Of a stretch of DNA of 42,640 nt, positions 1 through 10,330 are shown piece by piece. Origin of the DNA: Candidatus Kapaibacterium sp. (GTDB lineage: Bacteria > Bacteroidota > Ignavibacteria > Kapaibacteriales > UBA4661); contig JANYDO010000203.1 of the NCBI GenBank assembly GCA_025363605.1, forward strand, positions 1 to 42,640, read 5' to 3'. The number at the start of each line of letters is the position of its first letter. The stretch's first letter is position 1. The notes under the pieces were generated by a model. It was not told the DNA's origin and ran no database searches. It saw only the letters and a list, made by a program, of their open reading frames with translations. Position numbers and translations under genes: made by a program.

Positions 1-1560
1 ACCGATTCCAAGATTTTTTTCTACGATACGCTTCGCTCCTCGCAGCGCAATATTCGCTTCCGCTTTGGCTCTTTACCACGTCCGGCAGATTCACTTGGCT
101 TTCAGGCAGATTTAGTTAATCCTTATGAAGATGGCTCATTAGGGCTTGTCATCGTGGATTCGCTGGATTTACGCTCGGTACAACGCATAGTCGTTCCGGG
201 ATTCACTGTGCATACCAATCCCGCTATTCGCACCGATGCCGTTTCTTCGACAACAGCAGTGATGCGACTTGCCACGGGGCGTGATTACTGTTTTCGTGTA
301 CCAATCACCAATTACGGCGCTACCAATCAAACCGTGCAAAGTGCCGGATTCACACAATCATCACGCCAGTTTACTCCCCGAAGTGCCATTACTCGCATAG
401 AACCGAGTTCTGTGGCAACGGTAGAGTATTGTTTTCGTTCCGATGAGGATGGGATATTTGTTGACACGCTCACTATTAGCAATAACTGCCTGACGCGCAA
501 AGTTTTGGCTATTCGCATTGAAGCCGCGCAAGATAAAATGCCCCCGCTTGTGCAGCGCAGTGCTGATTCGTGCAATCGCACCATCACTCTTGACCTTGCA
601 GACAATCGTACATTCGACGCAGGACTAGCACCGGTGCAGCTTAGCCTTGTCAATATGACCGCTCGGCAAACACGATTCGTGGATGCAGCGAGTACAATAG
701 ACAGTACAAAACGTCCCCTACGAGTGACCTTGACCGTCAACGACCCACGTGCCGATGCGGTGTACGAACTGACAGCAGCAGATTCAGTCGGAAATGTAAC
801 GGTTGTGCGGGATACTATTCCGGGTTTCACGGCACGATTTGTTGCGGCTTCGGACACAGGTGCAGGCGTATTGCGCACGCTTTCGCGGGATAATGCTACG
901 GGTATGAGTGAATACCGCTTTACTCCCACGAATGCGACCTCACTGACCTGCGGAACAATTTTGGTACAGAACACCGGTATTGTACCTTTTGTCTTAGAGC
1001 GCTCATTGTTAAGTCGCAATCTGCAATTTTCTCTGCCACCCTCTCAATTTCCATTTGTTGTTCCTGCCGGAACGTCACGCCCCTTTTCGATATGCTTCAA
1101 TCCCTCTCTGGTAGCGGTGTACAAAGATACCATGACGATAAGTAAATTTTGTATCACCGAGCAAATTATCCTTCAAGGCGAGGGATTACCGGGAGACCGC
1201 ATTGCCGGAACGCGCTGCGACGCAGTGGTACGCTTGAGCGCACGATTAGGCAATAATGCCTTACAAGCCTCGCAAATACTTGAAGTGCAGCACTTCCCCG
1301 ACCCCGTACACGACGAACTAACATTACAGATTAGCCTCAAAGAAGCACAACATCTCACCGTAACAATCTACTCAATGCTGGGAACAACAGTGGCTTTCCT
1401 TCCGGCACAAGCACTAGAGCGGGGAATATGGGATATTACTTTGAAACTCAACAATCTCGAAACAGGTGTCTATTACTGCGAAGTACGGTCAGCGTCGGAT
1501 ACAATGTCGAGTTCAGCGGGCAACAGTCGCTGGGCAGGACTTGTACGTGTAACGCGATAG
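1..1560 (+). CDS. Secreted ASH/choice-of-anchor-D-type protein with T9SS type A C-terminal sorting domain (5' truncated by window edge)
   Basis: Frame 1 is open from base 1 (ACC GAT TCC AAG ATT...) into the listed ORF at 154; repeated 'VQNTGIVPFVLERSLLS..FPFVVPAGTSRPFSICFNP' ASH-like modules; C-term 'FPDPVHDELTLQISL..VTIYSMLG..LETGVYYCEVRS' matches the T9SS sorting domain pattern. Confidence 0.8.
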   Translation, partial: TDSKIFFYDTLRSSQRNIRFRFGSLPRPADSLGFQADLVNPYEDGSLGLVIVDSLDLRSVQRIVVPGFTVHTNPAIRTDAVSSTTAVMRLATGRDYCFRVPITNYGATNQTVQSAGFTQSSRQFTPRSAITRIEPSSVATVEYCFRSDEDGIFVDTLTISNNCLTRKVLAIRIEAAQDKMPPLVQRSADSCNRTITLDLADNRTFDAGLAPVQLSLVNMTARQTRFVDAASTIDSTKRPLRVTLTVNDPRADAVYELTAADSVGNVTVVRDTIPGFTARFVAASDTGAGVLRTLSRDNATGMSEYRFTPTNATSLTCGTILVQNTGIVPFVLERSLLSRNLQFSLPPSQFPFVVPAGTSRPFSICFNPSLVAVYKDTMTISKFCITEQIILQGEGLPGDRIAGTRCDAVVRLSARLGNNALQASQILEVQHFPDPVHDELTLQISLKEAQHLTVTIYSMLGTTVAFLPAQALERGIWDITLKLNNLETGVYYCEVRSASDTMSSSAGNSRWAGLVRVTR

Positions 1561-1585
1561 CATCTGAGTCCCTTTCACACAATTC

Positions 1586-2446
1586 TCACGACTGAGGAGC
1601 CGCTTTGTAAAACTTCGTGCGGGCGTAGAGTATGCCAAAACCCATCGCTTGCATATTGCACTGCGAGACCGTACCGGGCTGGGTAGAAACAACAGCAATA
1701 TCGCATCCTGCTTCACGCGCAAACCGTAAACGCTCGGTAATAAGCGCCTTCTGAATGCCACGATTCCGATACTTGGGCTGTGTACTTGCGCCGGAGAGCA
1801 TCGCAATTCCATCTACCAGCGTCATTCCTCCTGCTCCGGCAATCTCTCCATCCACCGTGACAGCAAAAGCACTGCTGCCATGGGTGTTCATGGAGACAAC
1901 AAACATCTCCTGAAAATCTTCCGGAATCTCGCTTTCGCCGACATTATGTTCTAAGAAACCCGCCGCAATGGCTGTTGCTGCCGTGGGAACTTCGGTTCGA
2001 TCTAGTTGGAGGACAGGAAGTGCCGGAAGCGATGCCGGATGGTATGCCCGCATATCAAGTCCGAGAACATGAGAATACTCACAGACTATATATCCGCGCT
2101 TGCCCAGAATTGCTGTCAGACTCATGGCGCTCAGATTGGACACCTCTATATTCGCAGCAGCAGCACGGGAAAAGAAAAATTCTTCCAGAGTCTCAATGTC
2201 GCTTTCGTGCATTTCATCGCCAAATCCCAGACCAAACGATTGCGTAAGTGGTGATTCTATTCCGGCAAATAGTGCGGCTCCATTGCCAAGTCGCAGAGCG
2301 GTATAGGGAGAATTGAGTTGTATGTCTTGATGCGCTTGAGCGTAATCTATCTGATTTTGTGCTTGTGCAGATTCTATACGTTTTGCGAGGGTGTTGTCGG
2401 AGAACATGAAGGAAAAATTAGAGTGTATTTGCCGGAAATGGCACAA
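1586..2446 (-). CDS. GNAT family N-acetyltransferase
   Basis: 'VDGIAMLSGASTQPKYRNRGIQKALITERLRFAREAGCDIAVVST' acetyl-CoA-binding motif (R-x-x-G/A) and C-terminal 'GFGILYARTKFYK'; real start probably internal at MFSDNTL. Confidence 0.8.
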   Translation of the reverse strand: MCHFRQIHSNFSFMFSDNTLAKRIESAQAQNQIDYAQAHQDIQLNSPYTALRLGNGAALFAGIESPLTQSFGLGFGDEMHESDIETLEEFFFSRAAAANIEVSNLSAMSLTAILGKRGYIVCEYSHVLGLDMRAYHPASLPALPVLQLDRTEVPTAATAIAAGFLEHNVGESEIPEDFQEMFVVSMNTHGSSAFAVTVDGEIAGAGGMTLVDGIAMLSGASTQPKYRNRGIQKALITERLRFAREAGCDIAVVSTQPGTVSQCNMQAMGFGILYARTKFYKAAPQS

Positions 2447-2478
2447 CGTCTATTGAAATAAACAAACAGCATTTGGTC

Positions 2479-3957
2479 TTATGCTGCCATTGGCATATCG
2501 GTATTTCTGGGTAGTTCAACAATAAATGTAGTTCCTTTACCGAGTTCGCTTTCTGCCCAAATTTTGCCGTTATGCAAATCAACCACACGCTTCGTAATTG
2601 CAAGCCCTACCCCGTGCGATGATTCGCCGGCTGTGGGGCGTGCAGAGAGGCGCTGGAAGAAGCCGAATAGTTTTTGTTTATCTTCGTCGGTCAAGCCCGG
2701 ACCTTCGTCTTGTATTTCAAAACGAACACCGGACGACGTAGCCAAAACTCGTGCAGTAATGGTGGTTTCCGATGGAGAATACTTTATGGCATTGGATGTG
2801 AAATTTTCTAAAACCTGATGGATAAGACCTTTATCCGCATAGAACTCAAAATCTTTACCTTCGGTCACTAAGTTCAGTGTTTGTGCTTTGTTCGTCAGAT
2901 TGAGACTGTTTGCTTGGATAACACCTTCCATCAACTCTTTTGCATTACAGGAGGTTTTGGAGATTTGTATTTTCCCCATTTCCAATGCGGAACTCGCCAG
3001 AAGGCTTTCGATAAGGTCAATCATGCGCTCGCACGTTTGGCGAATCATTCCGCCCATTTCGGGGAACTCCTCTGTGGTAATATCACCCAATTCAATGAGT
3101 TTTATTGCCGCTAGCACCGATGTAATTGGACTTTTCAGGTCGTGTGAGACAATGCTGAGCAGCTCGGTTTTGCGGGCATTGGCTTCTTCGGCTTTTTTGA
3201 GCGAACTTTGGACTTCTTCGAGTGCGCGGCGGATATTACCGACCATATGATTGAACGAATTTGCCAGCACTTCTACTTCATCGTTGGTATGAATGCTTAC
3301 GGTCGATTCTAAGTCACCGGCAGAGACTTTGCCCGCTGCGCGAGCCAGCACTTTCAGTGGATTCACTAGGCGGCTGCTCAAAACGAGCATAATGACACCA
3401 CCAAGAATGACAACGCCAGCACCAATACCAAGCGCAATAAGAAGGCTCTGAAAGGCATCATTGGCAAGGTCTTTACGACTGATACCGACAATAACTTTTC
3501 CTACCGTAGCAGGCGTACCAACACCATTTTCACGGTACACAATGGGCTCTGCATAAAGCGCAACGTCTCCGATATCAGTAATGAGGAGGTTCGCAGGTTT
3601 CGTTTCTGTTTTAATGAGTTTTTCGATAGCAGGAGCCATGCTTTGGTCAGTCTTATCGGCACGATAGCCCGTAATTTCTTTTCCGGCTGTATCCACAATG
3701 CTAACAAATCGTACTCCGGACAGTGATGGCAGGACATCCAAAGTTTTCCCTACGGCTGCGGAATCCCCAAAAGCAACACCGGTTGAGGCGTTGAACGCTA
3801 TCATTTGTGCCGTCACTAAGACTTTTTCATTGAGATACTTATTCATCTGCGATTTTTGGCGCTGTGGAAAGAAGAGCGCAATAAACGCCCCAATGGTAAT
3901 AAGCAGAACCAGTACAAGCGCTACAAATTTTTGTTGGATACCAATGCGTCGTTTCAT
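2479..3957 (-). CDS. Membrane sensor histidine kinase (periplasmic sensor, HAMP, HisKA, HATPase_c)
   Basis: N-terminal TM, second TM then 'SSRLVNPLKVLARAAGKVSAGDLE' HAMP, 'SIVSHDLKSPITSV' H-box, 'NAIKYSP' N-box, 'DEGPGLTDEDKQKLFGFFQRL', 'GVGLAITKRVVDLHNGKIWAES' G-boxes; start trimmed to MKRRIGIQQ. Confidence 0.9.
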   Translation of the reverse strand: MKRRIGIQQKFVALVLVLLITIGAFIALFFPQRQKSQMNKYLNEKVLVTAQMIAFNASTGVAFGDSAAVGKTLDVLPSLSGVRFVSIVDTAGKEITGYRADKTDQSMAPAIEKLIKTETKPANLLITDIGDVALYAEPIVYRENGVGTPATVGKVIVGISRKDLANDAFQSLLIALGIGAGVVILGGVIMLVLSSRLVNPLKVLARAAGKVSAGDLESTVSIHTNDEVEVLANSFNHMVGNIRRALEEVQSSLKKAEEANARKTELLSIVSHDLKSPITSVLAAIKLIELGDITTEEFPEMGGMIRQTCERMIDLIESLLASSALEMGKIQISKTSCNAKELMEGVIQANSLNLTNKAQTLNLVTEGKDFEFYADKGLIHQVLENFTSNAIKYSPSETTITARVLATSSGVRFEIQDEGPGLTDEDKQKLFGFFQRLSARPTAGESSHGVGLAITKRVVDLHNGKIWAESELGKGTTFIVELPRNTDMPMAA

Positions 3958-4099
3958 AATCAGCCAGAAATAAGCAGTAAGAGGAATATCGGAAGTGCAA
4001 AATCTGAAAAGTTCCGCTGAAGAACAACAGAAAGTTCTTAAATAGCCCAAATAACAGAAGATGGATGTATCGGCATTGACAGTGAAGCCCTATGGGGCC

Positions 4100-4558
4100 T
4101 CAATTTCCTGAGGAGGTATGATCGTGAACAATTTTCCAACCTTGCGGCGTTTTGCGGAATGTCAAAGTGAAAAGCCCATGCGGACGGTCTTTGTCCGTTT
4201 TGTCCTGCTCACGTGTGAGTTCCCATTTCCCAAAGACCAAAGCGGCATCCGCAGAAAGAACTGTTGTTTCGAGATTGGAGAAGGTGAGTTTTCCCATAGC
4301 AGCTTTGTCGGGGTAGCTTTTTTGGTATCGTTCCAGCGTTGTTTTCCAGCCGCGGTTGATATTCCCGCCGGACGCAAAGCGCAATGAATCTGACTGCCAG
4401 TAGCCTTGCATAAAACCCTCAATATTGCCAGTGTTCCATGCCAGAACTTGCTTGTCCAAGACAGCACGAACAGCTTTGTCGGGAGAGTCTTGTGCCGTAA
4501 GATGCTTAGGCAGAGTTGTGCAGAACATTACTAGAAGGAAAATTCGGAGTGCATTCAT
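4100..4558 (-). CDS. Secreted DUF4440/SnoaL-like (NTF2-fold) protein
   Basis: Signal peptide, 'VRAVLDKQVLAWNTGNIEGFMQGYWQSDSLRFASGG', C-term 'GLFTLTFRKTPQGWKIVHDHTS'. Confidence 0.8.
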   Translation of the reverse strand: MNALRIFLLVMFCTTLPKHLTAQDSPDKAVRAVLDKQVLAWNTGNIEGFMQGYWQSDSLRFASGGNINRGWKTTLERYQKSYPDKAAMGKLTFSNLETTVLSADAALVFGKWELTREQDKTDKDRPHGLFTLTFRKTPQGWKIVHDHTSSGN

Positions 4559-5087
4559 TTAGTAATTTGATTGTAGATGGAAGAAGATCCGACGAAGAAT
4601 AGACATCACTTCGCTTAGAAGCGGATTGTGGGTTCGACAACGTGGACACGTCACTTCCCTAGTCACCAATACACTTGTTTTTAGCCCACGCGAGACTTAC
4701 ATTATCTCAAGAACAACGACAAAATACATATATGCGCAAACACCACCAAAAGAACTTCCCTGCATTACACTGAGCGAGACTTTTAGAAGGGATAGATTCC
4801 ATCTGATGATAGGAGTATTGCTGTTCGGATAGTCTTGAATACTGCCTGACTACTTGAGCGAAAATGTTCATAATGTCAACTTTACTTTTGTCATAAATTG
4901 CTTCTTTGTCAGTCGGACAAAATTCAATATCTTGCCAACCATTGTTTCTGCACTGTGCGTTTTAGATATTAAGTACGAGCGAACAACATCTCTCCTTGGT
5001 TATCATCCGCTATCGAATATCTCGCTACACACTTCGGAAGACGCATACACAGAACGCCCAGTACCACTTTATCAACTGAGTTTAGGT

Positions 5088-6227
5088 ATGGAAAAGAAAA
5101 CACAACGAATAATTATACGCAAGACGCTCTTTGCCATGCTTTGGAGCATTGTGTTCTTTATTATGACCTCGACTTGTTGCCTCATCTACTTTGCTTCGAC
5201 AGCATACGACTTTGCCGATATTGATGTCATGGGTGCAGGAATGGATGACAACGGGCAACCAACAAAATCCTTACGCGCTGAGGATCGGGGCGTGATGTCA
5301 AAAACAGTCTATGGTGTCGTCACCATGAACGATTCTGATATTTTTCTGGGATTGTTCCTCTTTAGTATTGTTGTTTCTGCCTTTGGTGCATATGTGGGAA
5401 TTTTACCCGGCACAGACGAGGAAACCCTTGCCGAGATAAATGCACGAGCTGAGTATAAAACTGACGTTTCCATGCTCACACTTTCCCCGTATTGCCCTAA
5501 TTGCGGTGAAGAAGTAACTGGCAATTTCTGTGCAAATTGCGGGCAAGATAGAAATGCGGCGAAGGAACTGACACTGGCAAACTTTACTCGCCAAGCTATT
5601 CCCGAGATTTTGAATATTGATCGAAAATTCTTTCGTACCATGCGCATCTTGCTGACGAAGCCCGGATTCCTTACGCTGGAATACCTGCAAGCCCGCCGCG
5701 AAAGCTACACCTTGCCGACGCAGATGTATTTCGTTGTCGCAGCCTTGTTTTTTATTGTTACGACGAACCTCGATGTAGGCACGGAAGCACTTGCGAAAAT
5801 ACCAGTGGTGGCGCAGCGAATTGAGAAAAAAGCTAAAGATAACAAACAGCCTATTGAGTTTATTCGGCAACAGATTGATGACACATTGGAAAATTATATC
5901 CCATTTTATACATTCTTTATTGTCGTTTTGTTTGCTGCGTTTCTGAAACTTATGTATAAGAACTGGTACTATGTCGAACATTTGATTTTTTCACTGCATT
6001 TTATTACAGTATTTCTTTTACTCTGGATTGTTCTTATTCTCGTTGCCAGTAAGCTACCGTTGCTTGAAACAGCAGGTTTGCTCTTGGTACTTCCGTACCT
6101 TTACCGCGCTCTCAAAAACACTCATTTCAACCGTGTAGGATGGAGATTTATTCCAATCACGCTCTTTTTCTTTTTCTTAATTGGCTTTTATATCGCCCTT
6201 ACCATGTCGCTCATTTTCCTCACGTAA
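5088..6227 (+). CDS. DUF3667-like membrane protein with zinc-ribbon (CPNC..CANC)
   Basis: 'CPNCGEEVTGNFCANCGQDR', 'DRKFFRTMRILLTKPGFLTLEYLQARRESYTLPTQMYF' followed by multiple TM helices; start trimmed to MEKKTQ (5088), the upstream 78 codons do not look coding. Confidence 0.75.
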   Translation: MEKKTQRIIIRKTLFAMLWSIVFFIMTSTCCLIYFASTAYDFADIDVMGAGMDDNGQPTKSLRAEDRGVMSKTVYGVVTMNDSDIFLGLFLFSIVVSAFGAYVGILPGTDEETLAEINARAEYKTDVSMLTLSPYCPNCGEEVTGNFCANCGQDRNAAKELTLANFTRQAIPEILNIDRKFFRTMRILLTKPGFLTLEYLQARRESYTLPTQMYFVVAALFFIVTTNLDVGTEALAKIPVVAQRIEKKAKDNKQPIEFIRQQIDDTLENYIPFYTFFIVVLFAAFLKLMYKNWYYVEHLIFSLHFITVFLLLWIVLILVASKLPLLETAGLLLVLPYLYRALKNTHFNRVGWRFIPITLFFFFLIGFYIALTMSLIFLT

Positions 6228-6328
6228 GACGATAGCAAAACACTTGCAGTTATTGCGGTACTTGAAATGATGATACAAAAACAATTCGCAAAACCTTCCC
6301 GAACATTAACATCTCACTTTTAAGCGCT

Positions 6329-7243
6329 ATGAAAAATCGCATTCTCATTTTCTTGTTTTTTGTCTTTGCTGTCGTGGCCGTTGCTATCATTGGTTCGCTG
6401 CTCAAAGCACGCTCCGACCAAGCAAAAAAACTGGAAGTCCAAAGCCGCGAACTGGTGCAGTTCACTGAGGAAAAAGACAGTATTGCGCAAGTACTCGGCG
6501 ATGCTTCGCGCTCCATTGCAAACGTCTATAACCAAGTTTCTAATGTGGCAGGTGCAGTGGCTGTTACGAAAACTCTTGAAAATATTGATAACCTGAACTA
6601 TAAAAATCAAGTTGCCGGAAAACTCGCAGCCATTAGCGAAGTCGTTACGGGCTACAAGCAACAAATGAAAACAGCAGAAGACCGTATTGCAAATCTTAAA
6701 GAACGCAACGCAGGGTTCGGGCAAAAACTCACCGTTTTGGAAAACACTATAAAACAACTCAAGGCAACAATAGAGCAGCAAGAAGCGCAGATTGCGCAGT
6801 TGAACTCTGAGTTGGACATTACTCGCGCCGAACGCGACAAATATAAGTCCGAAGCACTTGCCAAAGCGAAAAAGCTCATGGAACGTGAAAAAGAACTCAC
6901 TCTCACACAAGACGAGCTGAATACAGCATTTTATATTATCGGTACGACCGATGAACTCAGTAAGCGAGGATTGATTGAGAAAAAAGGCTCAGTCTTGATT
7001 TTCGGTGGCGCTTGGAAACCGAGTGATTCGCTCAAAGTGGATGAGAGTTTTACAAAAATTGACATCCGCCAAACCTTAGAGTTACCGATGAAAACGAAGT
7101 TCTATCGGATTGTCTCTGCACACGATCAAAAACTTCTTCGCCCGCAACCGAATGAAGCACAAACAACGCCGTATTCGCTTAAAATCAATCGCCCTGAGCG
7201 CTTTTGGTCGCAATCGAAAGTGCTTATTATTACCGAAGATTAA
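6329..7243 (+). CDS. Membrane-anchored long coiled-coil protein with Bacteroidota-type C-terminal domain
   Basis: Single N-terminal TM, about 170 aa of coiled coil, C-term 'AFYIIGTTDELSKRGLI..FTKIDIRQTLELPMKTKFYRIVSAH..FWSQSKVLIITE'. Confidence 0.6.
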   Translation: MKNRILIFLFFVFAVVAVAIIGSLLKARSDQAKKLEVQSRELVQFTEEKDSIAQVLGDASRSIANVYNQVSNVAGAVAVTKTLENIDNLNYKNQVAGKLAAISEVVTGYKQQMKTAEDRIANLKERNAGFGQKLTVLENTIKQLKATIEQQEAQIAQLNSELDITRAERDKYKSEALAKAKKLMEREKELTLTQDELNTAFYIIGTTDELSKRGLIEKKGSVLIFGGAWKPSDSLKVDESFTKIDIRQTLELPMKTKFYRIVSAHDQKLLRPQPNEAQTTPYSLKINRPERFWSQSKVLIITED

Positions 7244-7261
7244 CGCTATGACGCTTTCTAC

Positions 7262-7303
7262 AAAGGGGTGTATGTCCAAGACCGGCAGACACCCCTTTTT
7301 TAT
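7262..7303 (+). terminator. Intrinsic terminator after coiled-coil gene
   Basis: Stem aaaggggtgt ... acacccctttttt with T run. Confidence 0.7.
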
Positions 7304-7447
7304 TGGTCTGACGTGCAAAATCATACTTTGCGAACTGTCTATACTTCCCGTGCTTTTCTTCTTGCTTTTCCCATCGCTTTCCGTATTTTCGAGAACAAAT
7401 TCTCAGTCCTCGTTATCAACCACTCACGTCATTTCTGGGAGCATCTC

Positions 7448-9982
7448 ATGGCAAAGCGCGTAAAAAAATCCACCGAAGAAGATCTCTACAACGTCCAATA
7501 CGACCCAAATCCCAATTCTCTCTTCTTCACCGACAGCGAAGACCCTGATTCATACTCGCTTGAGAACCAATTTGCCGAAAACTTGGAGTTTCGTCTTGTG
7601 AAAGACCGAGAGACTGTCACGCCGCAGGATGCCTACAAAGCGCTTGCACTCTCCATCCGCGACCGTATGATTCGCTCGTGGATTCGGACGCAGCGCGAAT
7701 ACGACAAACGCGATGTGAAAAAAGTCTATTATCTTTCGTTGGAATTTCTCATGGGGCGTTTGCTAGGGAATGCGCTGACCAACATGAACTACCGCGACGA
7801 ATGCAAAGACATTATGAAATCGCTCGGCTACGACCTCGAAGAAATCCGCGACCTTGAGCACGACATGGGCTTGGGGAACGGCGGTCTGGGGCGCTTGGCA
7901 GCGTGTTTTCTGGATTCGATGGCGACGCTTGAACTTCCGGCGTTTGGCTACGGCATCCGGTATGAATATGGTATTTTTAAGCAGGAAATCGAAAACGGCT
8001 ATCAGGTGGAATACCCCGACAACTGGCTCCGTTACGGCTCCCCGTGGGAAGTGATGCGTGAGGAATTTACCTACCGTGTCAAATTCGGCGGGCGCGTGGA
8101 AAATTACACCGATGACAGGGGAAATCTGCGTTTTTCATGGGTGGATACCGAAGATGTTCTCGCTGTTGCATACGACGTGCCGGTGCCGGGTTATGGCAAT
8201 AATACGGTAAATAGTCTCCGCCTCTGGCAAGCCACAGCCACGCAGGACTTTGATTTTAAGGCATTCGACAGCGGCGATTATATGGGCGCTGTGGAAGGGA
8301 AAAGCGCTACTGAGACGATTTCTAAAGTGCTGTACCCGAATGATAGCACGGTTGCGGGCAAGATTTTACGCCTGAAGCAGCAGTATTTTTTCGTTGCCGC
8401 CAGCCTGCACGATATTGTGGCAAACTATAAAACGCTGCACAAAAATTTCGGCGCGTTTCCAAATAAAGTTGCAATCCAACTCAACGACACGCACCCTTCT
8501 ATCGCCATCCCTGAACTGATGCGCATTCTGCTGGATGAAGAAGGGCTGCAATGGGATGATGCTTGGCACGTTACCACAAACACATTTGCCTACACCAACC
8601 ACACCGTTCTCTCCGAAGCGCTTGAACGCTGGTCGGTGAGCTTTTTTGAGCAGCTGCTGCCGCGCCATTTGCAAATTATCTACGAAATCAATCACCGCTT
8701 TTTGAAAATGGTGCATACGTTTTACAGCGAGAACGACCCGATTATTTCTCGCGTTTCGATTATTCAAGAAGGTGATAACAAAGCCGTGCGCATGGCAAAT
8801 CTGGCAATTATCGGCTCTCATTCAGTGAACGGTGTTGCCGAACTGCACACCAAAATTCTTTGCAACGAACTCTTTAACGATTTTTACCGCCTGCATCCGC
8901 AGAAATTCAACAACAAAACCAATGGCATCACGCAACGGCGCTGGCTCAAAAAAGCAAATCCGCCGCTTGCCGACCTCATCACACGGCGCATCGGGGACAA
9001 GTGGATTACAGACCTGACGGAACTCCGCAAACTGGAAGCCTTTGTGGACGACGCGGAATTTTGCGACGAATGGCGCATTGCCAAGAACCTCGCCAAGCAG
9101 CGCCTTATCGAATCCATCTACATCCAAAACGACTACGAAACCCGCATCAATCCTGATTCGATTTTCGACAGCCAAGTCAAACGTCTGCACGAATACAAGC
9201 GCCAACTGCTGAACGCACTGCACACGATTTCGCTCTACAATCGTATCAAAGATAACCCCAAAGGCGATTTTGTACCGCGCACGGTCTTTTTTGCTGCGAA
9301 GTCCGCACCCGGCTACGCGATGGCGAAAAACATTATCAAGCTCATCAACTCTATCGCTGCGGTCGTCAATAACGACCCCGAAGTAGGCGACCGCCTGAAA
9401 GTCTTTTTCCTGAAAAATTATTCGGTATCGCTTGCAGAGCGCATCATTCCCGCCTCCGATCTCTCGGAGCAAATCTCCACGGCGGGTCTGGAAGCAAGCG
9501 GCACAGGCAATATGAAGTTCCAGCTGAACGGAGCGCTCACTATCGGCACAATGGACGGCGCAAACGTGGAAATCCGCGAAGAAGTCGGCGACGACAACAT
9601 CGTCATTTTTGGTTTGCTGGCAGACGAAGTCTCTGCGCTGCGCCCGAACTATAACGCTTGGGACTACTACAATGGCAATGCAGATTTGAAGCGCGTTCTG
9701 GACATGATTCGGGATAATTACTTCAGCCGCCACGAGCCGGGCATTTTCCAGCCGATTGTGGATTCGCTTTTGCGCGATGGCGATAAATACTTGGTCTGCG
9801 CTGACTATGCGGCGTACATCGAAGCGCAAGAGCGTGTGAACGAGATGTGGCGTAATCCGACAGAATGGACAAAAAAATCTATTCTGAACACCGCTCGCAG
9901 CGGAAAGTTCTCCAGCGACCGCACCATACGGCAGTATGCCGATGAAATCTGGCGCGTTCAGCCAGTGCGGATTGAGGTGTGA
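7448..9982 (+). CDS. glgP: Glycogen/starch phosphorylase
   Basis: 'MGLGNGGLGRLAACFLDSMATLELPAFGYGIRYEYGIF', PLP region 'EASGTGNMKFQLNGALTIGTMDGANVEI'; start trimmed to MAKRVKK. Confidence 0.95.
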   Translation: MAKRVKKSTEEDLYNVQYDPNPNSLFFTDSEDPDSYSLENQFAENLEFRLVKDRETVTPQDAYKALALSIRDRMIRSWIRTQREYDKRDVKKVYYLSLEFLMGRLLGNALTNMNYRDECKDIMKSLGYDLEEIRDLEHDMGLGNGGLGRLAACFLDSMATLELPAFGYGIRYEYGIFKQEIENGYQVEYPDNWLRYGSPWEVMREEFTYRVKFGGRVENYTDDRGNLRFSWVDTEDVLAVAYDVPVPGYGNNTVNSLRLWQATATQDFDFKAFDSGDYMGAVEGKSATETISKVLYPNDSTVAGKILRLKQQYFFVAASLHDIVANYKTLHKNFGAFPNKVAIQLNDTHPSIAIPELMRILLDEEGLQWDDAWHVTTNTFAYTNHTVLSEALERWSVSFFEQLLPRHLQIIYEINHRFLKMVHTFYSENDPIISRVSIIQEGDNKAVRMANLAIIGSHSVNGVAELHTKILCNELFNDFYRLHPQKFNNKTNGITQRRWLKKANPPLADLITRRIGDKWITDLTELRKLEAFVDDAEFCDEWRIAKNLAKQRLIESIYIQNDYETRINPDSIFDSQVKRLHEYKRQLLNALHTISLYNRIKDNPKGDFVPRTVFFAAKSAPGYAMAKNIIKLINSIAAVVNNDPEVGDRLKVFFLKNYSVSLAERIIPASDLSEQISTAGLEASGTGNMKFQLNGALTIGTMDGANVEIREEVGDDNIVIFGLLADEVSALRPNYNAWDYYNGNADLKRVLDMIRDNYFSRHEPGIFQPIVDSLLRDGDKYLVCADYAAYIEAQERVNEMWRNPTEWTKKSILNTARSGKFSSDRTIRQYADEIWRVQPVRIEV

Positions 9983-10021
9983 TATCGCATCTAGCATCTA
10001 CCATTTTTCCCTACATTTCAA

Positions 10022-10249
10022 ATGGATTTCTCAAAAACAAGGTTGATTGACAAAACAGCCTTCACCAAAACCATGCTCCACACCGCCGATACCGCCGACC
10101 GCGATTATTGGCTCTCCCGAACACCGGAAGAGCGAAGCGAGGCATTAGAATTTTTACGAGAACAATATATCGCCATGCACTATGAAACTCGACCCGAATT
10201 TCAGCGAGTTTGTACACTTGTTGAACGCAAACGCCGTTCCAGTATGTAG
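10022..10249 (+). CDS. Small antitoxin-like protein of the type usually paired with a nucleotidyltransferase
   Basis: 75 aa; 'DRDYWLSRTPEERSEALEFLREQYIAMHYETRPEFQRVCTLVERKR' resembles small proteins encoded upstream of nucleotidyltransferase genes. Confidence 0.45.
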   Translation: MDFSKTRLIDKTAFTKTMLHTADTADRDYWLSRTPEERSEALEFLREQYIAMHYETRPEFQRVCTLVERKRRSSM

Positions 10250-10271
10250 CGTAAATCACATTCCCGTCTGA
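10182..10271 (+). pseudogene. Possible N-terminal remnant of a nucleotidyltransferase (overlaps the preceding ORF in another frame)
   Basis: Second frame reads MKLDPNFSEFVHLLNANAVPVCSVNHIPV*; first 19 residues resemble 'xDFxxFhxLLNxxxV' at the start of nucleotidyltransferase partners, then the 'YLhVGG' motif is missing. Confidence 0.25.
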
Positions 10272-10330
10272 CGGCTACAATTCGCTTAAACGCTGCCGCC
10301 CGAACGGGTTTTTCTTTCAATTTCACTACC

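Noticed and set aside
327-1019. 230-aa minus-strand ORF opposite the first CDS
   Set aside because: Antisense overlap with a T9SS-tagged secreted protein; no independent support.
4626-5087. Plus-strand ORF 4626-4832 and the N-terminal extension 4854-5087 of the DUF3667 gene
   Set aside because: No motif, poor composition; the convincing protein begins at MEKKTQ (5088).
8822-9997. 391-aa antisense ORF (minus strand) opposite glgP
   Set aside because: Overlaps well-supported glgP coding sequence; composition is an antisense artefact of codon bias, with no domain motif.
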